Source: Phascolomyces articulosus (Eukaryota; Mucoromycota; Mucoromycetes; Mucorales; Lichtheimiaceae). From it: a stretch of DNA of 64,000 nt. This document shows, one piece after another, positions 41,148-52,600 of the stretch. A program made the position numbers and the translations under genes. The notes under the pieces were generated by a model. It was not told the DNA's origin. It saw only the letters and a list, made by a program, of their open reading frames with translations, and searched no databases. The DNA lies in assembly GCA_025677815.1 (NCBI GenBank), contig JAIXMP010000029.1, positions 248,001-312,000 on the forward strand, written 5' to 3'. The number at the start of each line of letters is the position of its first letter. The stretch's first letter is position 1.

Positions 41148-41354
41148 TTAATGGTGCTTCTTGTCCTTGAGTACGAATTTTTCAACACCACAGTAGGCGA
41201 TAAATGCAACGGTTGCAATGCCGAGACCGGGGAACATGGATCGAAAGTTGGCGCCCTTCGAAAAGATTGGGTGCTTGCGCCATGCTTCACGTTTGGCCCA
41301 GGGATCATGGTAAACAGGCACATTTTGTTGTAATTCAGTATGGAATTTTGGCAT
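41148..41354 (-). CDS. NADH:ubiquinone oxidoreductase B12 subunit, NDUFB3-like (68 aa)
   Basis: Small accessory subunit of mitochondrial complex I, membrane arm. The motif DPWAKREAWRKHPIF followed by NFRSMFPGLGIATVAFIAYC is the NDUFB3/B12 signature (the DPW box, then one transmembrane helix with a FPGLGIA start). The start MPKFHTELQQ is chosen because it gives the usual short N-terminus before the DPW box; the open frame runs on upstream to 41564 but that part reads as non-coding and would be unusual for the family. It ends KDKKHH. Presence of a complex I subunit agrees with a filamentous fungus and excludes Saccharomyces-type yeasts. Confidence 0.85.
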   Translation of the reverse strand: MPKFHTELQQNVPVYHDPWAKREAWRKHPIFSKGANFRSMFPGLGIATVAFIAYCGVEKFVLKDKKHH

Positions 41355-41986
41355 CTTTGAATTTCGCGTATGTGAAGGTGTGATGTATACTCTTATGTTG
41401 GTATTGCCCCAGATATCTTTTGAAAAATTATGGAACGACGTCACTGAAAAATAGCGGAACCATAAATGAATTGGGATTTTATACACTACTTGCTTATCTG
41501 GATCAAACTGGTCACCTATATAGTTTACTTCACACTTGAACTTATGAGCTATATAATATTTCATTTAATTGGAATAAATATACATTTACTTCATTGAAAA
41601 ATGAATATGATCCAATGTTCTCGTAATTTTTGATATTATATATGTATAAAATTTCACTGTTTATAATATAGCTCAATCAAAAAAAGAAATTCGTGATATA
41701 TATTTTTCTCTTAGGTATTGTTTTTTCACAAATGATGACAAGGAAAAAACCATAGGTGACTCGGATACACTGCCTAGGTGTTTGTCAATTTATTCTATAA
41801 ACAGTCATTATTTTTGTATCCATTACACTATTCTTGTAATGATAGATCAATTTATAATAATAAAGCATCTCAATCTTGTATCTAACCAGTTGCAACATTT
41901 TCATATGGGTCTCCAAAGATCATGATGATTTGCTACTACGTAGGTAAAAAACGTATCAGAAACTAAACTAAGAGATAAAAGTTCAA
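41355..41986. other. intergenic, NDUFB3 promoter and F-box 3' side
   Basis: A 632-bp AT-rich interval between two minus-strand genes. The part nearest 41355 should be the NDUFB3 5' region. No other feature recognised. Confidence 0.55.
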
Positions 41987-43582
41987 TTACTTATACTTAC
42001 CATCCACGGCATTATGTATTGCTGGTCTATTTACATTCCTTCGTAACAGTCGTGCCTTGGCCTTCCAGCGGTCATTTCGTCTTTTTTCTTTGCATGATGC
42101 ACAAAACCATTTATCCACCATTCTTCTTTCGGATGTCATAAATGGCTTTTGACACGCTATGGATCCACACACACGTCTTGATAAATGACATTGTCGACAT
42201 CGAACAATTTGCCATGGCATACCACAATGAAGTCGTTGTCCACTTGTTGTTGTTGCTACAGCTATCAAAGCCGCTGCTGCCGTGGCTGATAAAGGTAATA
42301 ATGCTTGACTCGGATGGTTGATATTTTCACGTCCGTTATGATTATTCCCATGGCCAGCCATGGTATTATTATTTCCACCTCCTCCACAAAATTGTCGATA
42401 GCAAGTTAAACAAAGAATATGGCCACATTGAAGACACATGCATTGAGCACATGATTTAGGTGTTGACACACCGCATATTTTACAAACCGCTGATCCAGTT
42501 GCTGCTACATTTTTATGACAAAGATGACAAGGTGTAATATCAACGATAGGTCGTTGTTGTTGTTGGTCTTGTTGTTGATCTTGTTCTTCATTCTCTTCAG
42601 TCAATTGAATAAATTGGACAAGTTCATCCGGTAACCAAGGAGGTCGAAAATCATTTTCTCCAGCAATTAATAACATCCGAGAACGTAATAACAGCCAAAA
42701 TTGATATAATGCATAATGGCTTTCACTAAGATCTCGACAAGAACGTCCCAACAAACATTTTTTGATCATGCCATAAGTCAACATTTCAAGGGCATATGAT
42801 TTATGACCACGTTCGCTTGGGAAAAGTCCTTGCATATAAATTTGTTCAAGATGATACAAAAACGGAGCTAATCCTGTATGGCTACCACTGATAGAGATCA
42901 TGGATTCATTCTCATCGTGATCGTCCTCGTTATCGTTATTATTGTCGTTGTTGTTGCTGTTGTTTCCGGTCGGACGGTTTTTTGAAGATGATTTTAACAA
43001 GTGTAATATTTGATAACAGTTAATATTGTTGCAATGGGCAATAGATAATTGAGTCACATAAGGTAGGTGGCGAAGTATTTTTTCCAATTTGGTGATATCG
43101 ATTAATGTGCCATCGAAGCAGGCGGAGCGGATGGTCAAGTGTAACTGAGATTTTGTCAGGAACAAAAGTAGACTATTTAATATATAATCTTCTTTAGCAT
43201 TCATACAACGATGTTGCTGTGGATCTAATATAAACGGATCCCATATTTTTGGTTGTTGAATAAGAATATTTCTGTATTTACGCGATACTAATGTGAGTTG
43301 GTATAGTGTAAGAGTATCTAAATGGTTGAAGATTTCTAGTGTTATTTCGACGGGTAATGAACGTAATGATTTTTTGGTGCAAGTTGTCGAAGAAAGGTAT
43401 TGTCTTTTCGTTGTGTTATTACTATTACTGTTGTTACTGCTACCAAGTAATCCAGCGACAGTTGTTGTGGTGGTATTTGTTATATTTTGTAATTTTTTTA
43501 ACCATGATACTGGGGGTGTAAGCCAACGAGTAAATACGGTTGTTTCTTGTTGTTGATGATGATGATGATATTGTTGAGACAT
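41987..43582 (-). CDS. F-box protein with Cys-rich C-terminus (531 aa)
   Basis: Single-exon model starting MSQQYHHHHQQQ; further in-frame Met codons upstream lie in Lys/Phe/Ser low complexity and are not favoured. An F-box is clear at about 73-118 (LRSLPVEITLEIFNHLD, LVSRKYRNIL, KIWDPF). A Leu-rich region follows, then an Asn/Asp-rich insert (about 235-260). The C-terminal third has many Cys in CxxC pairs: CHLCHK, CKICG, CAQCMCLQCGHILCLTC and later CRQCHLSRRVCGSIAC and WFCASC, suggesting two zinc-binding modules. Expected role: SCF ubiquitin-ligase receptor; substrate unknown. The sequence GATGGTAAGTATAAG just before the stop is a perfect splice donor, so the true C-terminus could be different. 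Confidence 0.8.
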   Translation of the reverse strand: MSQQYHHHHQQQETTVFTRWLTPPVSWLKKLQNITNTTTTTVAGLLGSSNNSNSNNTTKRQYLSSTTCTKKSLRSLPVEITLEIFNHLDTLTLYQLTLVSRKYRNILIQQPKIWDPFILDPQQHRCMNAKEDYILNSLLLFLTKSQLHLTIRSACFDGTLIDITKLEKILRHLPYVTQLSIAHCNNINCYQILHLLKSSSKNRPTGNNSNNNDNNNDNEDDHDENESMISISGSHTGLAPFLYHLEQIYMQGLFPSERGHKSYALEMLTYGMIKKCLLGRSCRDLSESHYALYQFWLLLRSRMLLIAGENDFRPPWLPDELVQFIQLTEENEEQDQQQDQQQQRPIVDITPCHLCHKNVAATGSAVCKICGVSTPKSCAQCMCLQCGHILCLTCYRQFCGGGGNNNTMAGHGNNHNGRENINHPSQALLPLSATAAAALIAVATTTSGQRLHCGMPWQIVRCRQCHLSRRVCGSIACQKPFMTSERRMVDKWFCASCKEKRRNDRWKAKARLLRRNVNRPAIHNAVDGKYK

Positions 43583-44556
43583 GTAAAAAAAATATAACAA
43601 ATAAAAAAAAAAAAACGAAAAAAAGAGAAAATATTTTTTTGTTTGAAAAAAAGATGTTTGCTTAGACTTTTTGGATCTACCTTGCCAGCTGATCCCCTCT
43701 GTTTTTATTTTTCTTTGGGAAAAAAAGTATCTTGGGGGAGAAGAAAGGAACTCTTGTTTATGTATTTGGGGGAATAAGATTAAGATGATGAAAGAGTGGA
43801 GTGTTTTTTTTTTCATATATCATTATTTTATATAATTATGAGGCACACGACTATCATGTTTATAAATAATATACTAACATAACAGCAAGTTTATATAACA
43901 AGAGCAGCTGTTATATAGCCCATATAATCAAGCCATTATGTGTAGCATAAAAAAAAATCTCAGGTGACATTTCAAAAACAGATAAATGCCCCTTTCTTGG
44001 GACTTATGCACCTTGGCAGTCTATCATCTTCAAACGCCAAACCAACAATAACAAAACTATAAATAATGATCTGGATAGTAGTTATAATAGTAGTTATAAT
44101 AGTAGTATAATATATATGATAGAGTTTACTATGATGATTTAAAGTATTGCTATCATAGAATCTATTAAACCTGTTTTTTTAATAAATATTCTGTATGTGC
44201 TGAGCATCCGGTGTTATGTAAAACTATTCTTGGCATGCACCATGCCGCTTACTTGCAGTAAATTCATGGAAGCTAAATATGCTACTGATAAAAAATATTG
44301 AAGACGACGACGAAGTATTATGACAATGAATATATATTTGCGTAATAGTATCATAAATATATATACCGAGTGAATCACTCTATTTTATGATTTTATCAAT
44401 TGTGTTTATTTTAATAGATCGCATACATACGGTTCATACTATATTTGCTACGGCAACCAACGGAAGGAGAAAGCCGTCGGCATTTTAATAGCAACGTTTG
44501 TAACCTTGGAATTTCTAGTTCAATTTGTTGTTATACATTTTTTAGGACCTGTCAAC
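43583..44556. other. divergent promoter region, F-box and mS41 genes
   Basis: A 974-bp AT-rich interval between divergent genes. It includes a short tandem TAGTAGTTATAA repeat (about 44078..44108). The F-box open frame continues upstream to 43816 but without protein-like sequence. No RNA gene seen. Confidence 0.55.
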
Positions 44557-45155
44557 ATGTTCACCACAACCATTAGATCATTAACGATCCGAGGTGTTCG
44601 GTTCTCACATACAGAGGCTACTACTGCCATTCCCCAACCTAGAGGTAATATAGGCATTTCAATGTTTTTTTTTTGAATGGTTAAAGAAAAAGAGTGTCAG
44701 AGAAACTAATGCCATTGGTATTATAGGTAATATTAAAGAAGTAGAAGATTTCTTAAAGGCCATTGGACGTGGTTGTGATGAGTTTGCTGGCAAATTCGAA
44801 GTAAGAAAAAAACCTTTGCTTTGATAGTAATAAATATATATATTTTTCTCTGACTTTTGACATTATATATACATATATATATAATAGACATGGGAGAGCT
44901 TATTCACAACGAATAGCCGTACCATGAGAAATGATTTTGGTATCCCAACTAAACAGCGCAAGTAGGTGGCTTTTTCTTACTTTTGAAAAAAAAAGACATA
45001 CACGCATACATATGTATATTATGAGTATACTAATGAATGTTTATTTTTTTTATATCGGAAATAATAATAATAGGTATATTCTTTCATGGCGTGAACTTTA
45101 TAAGCAAGGACAAGAGCCCTGTTCAATTTCATTACCTAGTCCAAAGAAGAAATAA
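44557..45155 (+). CDS. mitochondrial small ribosomal subunit protein mS41 (IGR motif, 105 aa)
   Basis: Mitoribosomal protein of the Fyv4/mS41 family, matrix. Four exons: 44557..44644, 44727..44800, 44888..44961, 45074..45155, in phase. A basic presequence (MFTTTIRSLTIRGVRFSH) is followed by IPQPRGNIKEVEDFLKAIGRGCDE; FLKAIGR is the IGR motif that defines the family. The downstream WESLFTTNSRTMRNDFGIPTKQRKYIL matches the Fyv4 pattern of Trp-Leu-Phe, then a QRKYIL-type element. It ends PSPKKK. The length fits the short Fyv4 proteins of other fungi. Confidence 0.9.
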
Positions 45156-46668
45156 AACATTCAAAATATATCATCATTTTACAAAAGGCAACATAGATCA
45201 CTGTACTTAAAAAATTTTGGAATAAGGAGATAAAACAACTAGTGATGAAAAGGAAAAAAAGGAGAGAAAGAGAGTTAAAATTGCGTAGAATGAATATTGG
45301 GGCCTTTATATACAAAGTTATCGATAAGAAATGAAAATAAAATAATATAAATGTACAATACAAAAAAGCAGGAGAACGGGCATAACCTCAAGGGCAGGGT
45401 CGATGTGGGGATGTGATTTGGGAAAGACGATGGAGGGATCGATATAGTAGTATCGACGTCAATAGTGTTTTCATTGGGACAATATCGTGGATACCCTATT
45501 TCATTATTGTCATATATTATACGTAATAAAAAGTATATTTATTTATCCTAGGTGGCAAAAAAAAAATACGGTTGAGTATATTCATATTCTTTACAACATT
45601 TGATATTTACACGGGCCATTAATATATGTTTCTAACCCTTAATTATAATAATGATTTATTGATGAGTCCAAAGAATTCTTGAATGTATGCCCAATCAATG
45701 GTTTCAATAAAAAGGGCTTACCTTAGTATGTGCAGAAGTTTTATAAAGATGGTGGAATAAAAGAGTAAGAGATGTAATAACATATAACTATATAACTTTT
45801 TTTTGCTATCCATACAAGGGCAGTAAAGGGATAATGTTACATTTAGATTGAATACTAAAAAAAAAGATAAGATCGCGCGAATTGCTTACTTCTTTGGTAC
45901 ACTTATAGGTTATTCTCAAATGGGTTATCATCAAATAGGCCATAATCCCGATATAGTAGTCAATGAACACACAACTATATTATACTGATAAATTTACATC
46001 CAATGCATGTTAATTTCGATATAAATTGATAAGACTTACTGGTTTTTTTTCTCGATCCTACCAAGAAAAAATATTAGAACTAGGACGAGTTACACAAATG
46101 CTCATCAAAAACGCCAGCAAAGATTGGCATCATGAGATCTAATACAGCAATAGTTTATAAATATAAAACCGCCTAAAGAAACTTTCGGGAGGAAACATGA
46201 TTGGAACTCGAAATCAGGGATTCACGACAAACACATTTTAAAATTCATCATTTTGAGGTTTAGGCTTCTCCTGCAGGTCTCCTTTTATTCTAAAATGATA
46301 CTGTTGAACAAAAAAGTATACTCCTAAATGCTGTAAATATCTTTTTCTCTTACTAATAAAGATTCTCCCGAGTAAAAAAGTACACATCTTTTTCCTGTTC
46401 TTTTCTATTATTACTAGATTTTAAAATTAAAATATTAATATAATACATTCTGTACCATCAACATTATATATTTTATCAACAACTACTTGTCAATATTCAA
46501 TTAGCAGTTTAAAAACAAACGCGTTATCTATACAAAAAAGCAAAATAACACTGATTTATATATTTTCCTACTGCATTGCTGGTGTCTGTGCGTATATATA
46601 CTTATATCTTGCCTTGATAAAGAATTACTGTCTAATAGTATCATCCAAAATCATTATTACCCATCACC
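45156..46668. other. intergenic, upstream of first histidine kinase
   Basis: A 1.5-kb AT-rich region between two plus-strand genes. It should hold the 3' UTR of mS41 and the promoter of the histidine kinase. No open frame or RNA-like element is convincing. Confidence 0.55.
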
Positions 46669-49600
46669 ATGTCAAATTCAGCATCAAGCAGTTCTAATAG
46701 TGGTGGCTCAGCAGCAATTGCTAGTGTTCTGAGTGGGGCACTCTCATTACCACACTATCATTTTAAAGCAGGATCAACACTCGATTTATCTCATGGTGAA
46801 AACATTGATATTGTTTATGGTTGGCGAGTTTCAACACAAGAAGCTGTGGTTGCCAAAGTAACCGTCAATTCCTTGCGACTTGAACGTGAATACTATGTTA
46901 TAAAAAAGTTATATCACTATCGTAATGGTCCATCTTATCTTGGTAAGTCCAAATCCCTTTTTATTTTATTTTTTTATTTTTTCTGTATATGCACCCATAT
47001 GCTCAGTTTAGTCTGATCTAACAGTGGGTCCGGTTTTTTGGGTTCATTGTATGGGATATGCAACCAATATGAATAGCCCGACCAATGGAATTTATCAACC
47101 TTCCCAGCGGGTTAACAGTAGCCATTTATGCAGACGAAGGACATAGTCAGCAACAATTATTTGAGGATTATTTTTCACCAAAGGCAACCACCAATGGTAG
47201 TAATGAAGACGACATTGGCTCAACGATGAGTGAGCAGCAGCGTTTATACTGGGCACCTGATCACGTTGAAAAGTTGACAGCAAACGGTCAGCAATCCATG
47301 ACGGGTAGTGCACCTACTTATGACTTATGTACGTTTTTACGGTTCGCCATCAAGAGTTTGTCGTGTCTGGAATATATTCATAAACATAATGTCATTCATG
47401 GAGAAATACGATTGAATGCGTTCCAATGGAATGGATCTGACGATGGACCTGTGAAGCTTTGGAACTTTGGGTCAGGGTCAAAATCACTTGAAAGGTATAT
47501 TTCTGTTATATGAAGTGGTGGTTTCGCGTTTTTATATACACCAAGTAGTCACCCACGTACTTATATTCACAATATATATATATATATTTGTTAACACATA
47601 ACTACCTATGGCACAAATAGCTATTTGACATCAGAAGGATGGCGCAAAACAGCAAACAATAAAGAACTCGTCGGGGTCTTACAAAGTTTATTGGTTTATA
47701 TGAGTCCTGAACAAACCGGAAGAACAACCTATGCACCAGATCATCGAACAGATATTTACTCGTTGGGTATCGTTTTCTTTGCACTTCTTACAGGAAAGTC
47801 TCCATTTGATGGTGGTCCGTTGGAGATTTTGAATGGGATTCTTAGTCGAAAAATACCCCTTGTTCATGAAGTACAATTTGATACACCCGAGATGATATCA
47901 CGAATTATAGAAAAAATGACAAGCAAGGTGAGATTTCAATGATTGTCACACATTTATTGTTGTTAGCCATTCTTTCACTTATAGACACAAATCATCCTTC
48001 ATTTTTATCAAGGCACCCGATGATCGATACAATAGTGCAAGAGGGGTTCGACATGATTTAGAGGAATGCTTAAAAAGATTAAAAATGGCTGATGTCGCGT
48101 CAGTAGAAGTAAGTAACTGTCCATCTCAAGTAATATCATAAGTTTTGTTTTATATGCTAATAGTTAACATTGGTTCTTTGCAAATCATAGCCTATTATTC
48201 CATTTCCTCTAGCACAGAATGATATTGCCTCTGTATTCACCTTGTCAAAACATATTTATGGTCGTCAAGATACTATTTCTCAAATGCAGTTCCTCATTGA
48301 AAGATGTTCGGCTCTATATAATCAAATTACTCACCGAAGTCGATCAAAGGCAAATGGTTTTAGAGGAAGTATCCAAGAAACTGTTATAGCGGAGAATCAT
48401 GCAATGGATAATACAACAGCAAGTGACTCATATGATGTAGAAAGTAACAGTCAATACAGTGGTGGTATTGGTAGTGGAGGTGTTGGTCCAGTTGCCTTGG
48501 ATGGGAGCGATGTGTCAAGTGTGAGTAGTCGTATGTTTGTGAATAATGGTAAAACTGCCACCACACTTGTTGGTGTTTATGGGCCAGGTGGTATCGGTAA
48601 GTATGCAAATTTGCAAATAACAAAAAAAAAAAACTTTTTATATTTTATATTAATTGATCTTATATCTTTAAACGTGACCAAGGTAAATCGACATTAATGA
48701 CCACTGTCCAACCAACGGCACGACAAAATGGGTAAGTTACAAAAGAAAACGTAGGACCAAAATAAGAAGTTACAATGTGTTCAAAATCAAATATTATGAT
48801 CAAGGATGGTAATACCAATGCTGATATTTTTCTATAGTTATATTGCTACAGTAAAATTCGATTCAAGAAACAAGGTTCCCTACAGCACGATTTTCAAAGC
48901 ATTATCACAAATCGTACAACAAATCCTCACGGAATCCGAAGACGCAATAGGAGCATTTTATGAACATCTTCGAGTATCTTTGGGTCCTCAATTTTGCAAT
49001 ATTCAGCTGGTTATCGATTTTATACCCGAGCTCAAATCACTATTAAGGCAATCCAATGACAAGTGGGATGTAGGTGGTGGAATGACTGTTCAAGTGGATA
49101 ATATTGAAGCGAGAGCGCGGTTCCATAAAATATATGTAGAAGTATTTCGAGCAATCACTCACTGGAATATGGTCACCTTGGTAAGTTTTAGAATGGAGTA
49201 GGTTTTTATACTGAAGTGACTACTGGTTATATATGATATTCACACACTTTATTCATAGTTTTTAGATGATCTTCATCAAGCTGGTAAGTCAAATAAAGAA
49301 AATACACCAATTATAAATACTAATACCAGGTTAATATGTTTATAGACGATCCTTCATTGGAATTGATGGAATCATTAATCGTGTCCCGCGTAAATATTTT
49401 GATATTTGTGTCTTATCGAGATCAGGAAATCAATACCAAACAAACCGAGTTTCTTGCCAACAAAGCAGCTGACCTCCATTTGATTAAAGTGGATCCCCTT
49501 CGGATGGATCCACTGTTGGATTTTCTCTGCGATACGCTTCATCGACCACGAGATGTGAATAATAGAGAAGCCATCACCCCTCTTGCTGATATAATTTTCA

Positions 49601-52600
49601 GGAAGACAAACGGGAATGTGTTTTTTGCAACGCAATTGATCCGATCGCTTGAACGAAAAAAACTCATATACTTTGATTGGGAAAAGAATGAATGGGGGTT
49701 TGACCTTTGTCATATCGAAGAAGCGACATCATTAGGTCTGGGTTCACAGCTGGATGTATCATTTATTGTTTCGCGGCTTCGAGAATTACCACGGGCAGGA
49801 CAATCCTTTTTAAAATGGGCGTCGTATGTAGGAGATTCATTTTCCTTGACGACAGTTAAAAATTTAATGCTATCCGAAGGAAAAGACAATAAAGAGTATG
49901 ATGACTCCAAAAATATAGCAAACGCAGAAAAAGATGACGGTAATAAAACTGGTTCAACATCGACAACTACTGATCATGATTCAAATACAGCCATTCAATT
50001 TGCTTGTCCAGTACATGATCATAGTAATAGCAATGGAGAAAATAGTACCGCTGACGACGAAATGGATGATTGTGAAACACAAAGCAGTGGTAGCAATAGT
50101 TTGCTGGCAAGTTCAACACATCGACCGTATGCATACCGGAAACGAAGCATGGCCTCTACCATTACATCCTCTACTAGCTCAATCAACGATCCGATTAGTG
50201 GTTTGCAGGCAGTTTTACAAGAAGGATATATTATGTCGCTCGGCGGTGATGAATTTAAATGGAGTCATGATAGGATTTCAGCTGCGGCTTCGGAACTTGC
50301 TGATCCAGATGCTCGTAGTAGAATGCATCTAACGATTGCACAGCAATTAATGGATGGTAAGATAAAGCTATAATTATTACTTATCCAAGCTGTTTCGTTT
50401 TGAACTTCTGCCTAACTATTTATCTCAAACAAAAAAAATAAAAAAATAGAAAAAGTAGTCGATACTTTTCTTGTCGCGGACCATTTAATAAAATGTCAAG
50501 ATATTTTATCTACTATTGATGATAAACAGCCATATCGAAATGCTATGCTTTCGGCAGGAACCAAGGGACAATCTGCAGGTGCCCATGGGATGGCATTTTC
50601 ATATTACAACGTTGCAATCTTACTAAGTGACACCGAGAACGAATGGAATGATGATGAATATGAAACGACCTTACATTTGTATACCAATGCAGTAGCACTC
50701 AGCTGGGTTGTTGGTCAATATGATAAAACTGAGGAATTGCTCAATGTTATTTTCAAGTATGCAAAGTCTCCTATCGATCGATTACCAGCGTACAGAGTAC
50801 AAGCACAGTTTTATTATGCATCTCAACTTCATAAAGAGGGACGTGAAACACTTTTCAAATGCTTGGATGAACTTGGGGATGAGGTATCGCAAATGGATAC
50901 TAGCGATGAAGCACTCGAACGTGAATATATCCAAACTGAAAAGAACTTTGAAAATATTGGGATTGAAGGTGTATTGAATCTAGAGCCATGTGATGATGTC
51001 ATATTGAAAGGAAGCGTTGGTGTGATGGATGAATTGTAAGTATTAGTTGCTCACTGTACATTATTTATTCTGAATATGATCATAAATGGAGGCTTCACTG
51101 GTTTTATTAATAATAATCTACGCTTGTTTAATTATTAGAGTTGTAGCAAATTATTGGGGTGGTAGAAAAAACGAAGCCTTTTATTGGGCTTGTCGAGTGG
51201 TGAATCTATCATTGGCAAAAGGTCCTACAAGTGTTACTGGTAATGCTTGTATGACGGCTGCTTTGGGATATGGACATGTTTTCAAAAAGTACGATTTTGC
51301 AGAGGTAATGCATTTGCTTTATATATATATCTATTTTATACGGTTTATATGTTTTAACATGTTTTCGTCGATATTATTTCCAAAAGAAACTTGGAAGTGC
51401 TGGTATTCAGCTTGCTGACAAGCATGGTACTACTCTTGATAAAGGTCGTGCTTATTGCTTGTATCCTGTATTTGGCCTTCAATGGAAATATCATATAAAA
51501 GAGGCGTTCCATTATTTTAAGGAATCGATGCAATATACGCTCTCTTCTGGTGATCGAATCTATAACGCTTTTAGTTTGGTATGGATTCCATTATTAAAAT
51601 TCTACACTGGTGAAAATATAAATGATACCGTCCGTGCTGCTGAACAAGGTTTTGAAGAGATTCATTCGTGGTCACCCACACTTGATCACAATAGTCTTGT
51701 CATGTGTGTTATTCGTATCTGTAAAGCACTCCAAGGAAAAACATATGTCGATACACCTCACGTTTTTGATGGTGATGATGGATTCAGCGACGCACATTTC
51801 TTAGAAGAGAGTTGTAGACATACTGGTAACCCTGAAATTTTATTAAATTGGTACGAATCCTACAAGATTATTGCACTGGTCCTCTATGGACATCTGGATA
51901 GTGCCATTGAAACTGGATATCGATGCTTTGCAACCATTGATGGTCATCCGTGTCATCGCCATACCCGTGTTATGAGTTCCTATTTCTCCTTGGCTTTAAT
52001 TGAAAAAGCACGCTTGGATCCAACTAACCAAAAGAAATATATGGATCAAGTTCAAAAAAATCAAGCATTACTTTATGGTTGGACGATACAGACTCCAATT
52101 AATTATGCTATGTATTGGACTTTAGTGGAGGCTGAATTGAGAAGCATGGAAAAACCTTTGGATGTGGTCAAGGTGGGAGAATTGTATGAAAATGCAATCA
52201 ATCAAGCAAGGGAAGGGTCGTGGTATCTAGAGCTCTGTGTTATACATGAATATGCAGGTTCATTTTATGATAGAATTGGATTCAAAAACGTTGCTTATGG
52301 GTTAATCAAAAAGGTTATATTATTATTATTATTACACAGAAAAATATGATATATGCAAAAAAAAAAGCTCGGTTACAAGTAATTCTTTTCAATAATCGTT
52401 GACAAGACATTGCTTTATATTAGGCAGTCGACTTATATACGTGCCATGGCTCTTATGGTAAGGCACGACACCTGAACACCAGGTTCGCAACGCTTTTGGA
52501 AGAATTTGAGGATAGCAGAAAAGAAAGTGTAGAGGTATGTAAAAGTAATACTCATGCTTACTTTTATGTTTTTCGGCTAATTTAATGACTTTTTTTTTTT

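Noticed and set aside
41355..41564. Long N-terminal extension of the NDUFB3-like protein (138 instead of 68 aa)
   Set aside because: The family has a short N-terminus before the DPW box, and the extension shows no conserved feature; it is more likely 5' leader.
43583..43816. Upstream extension of the F-box frame (78 codons)
   Set aside because: Lys/Phe/Ser low complexity without domain; the MSQQYHHHH start directly precedes the protein-like part.
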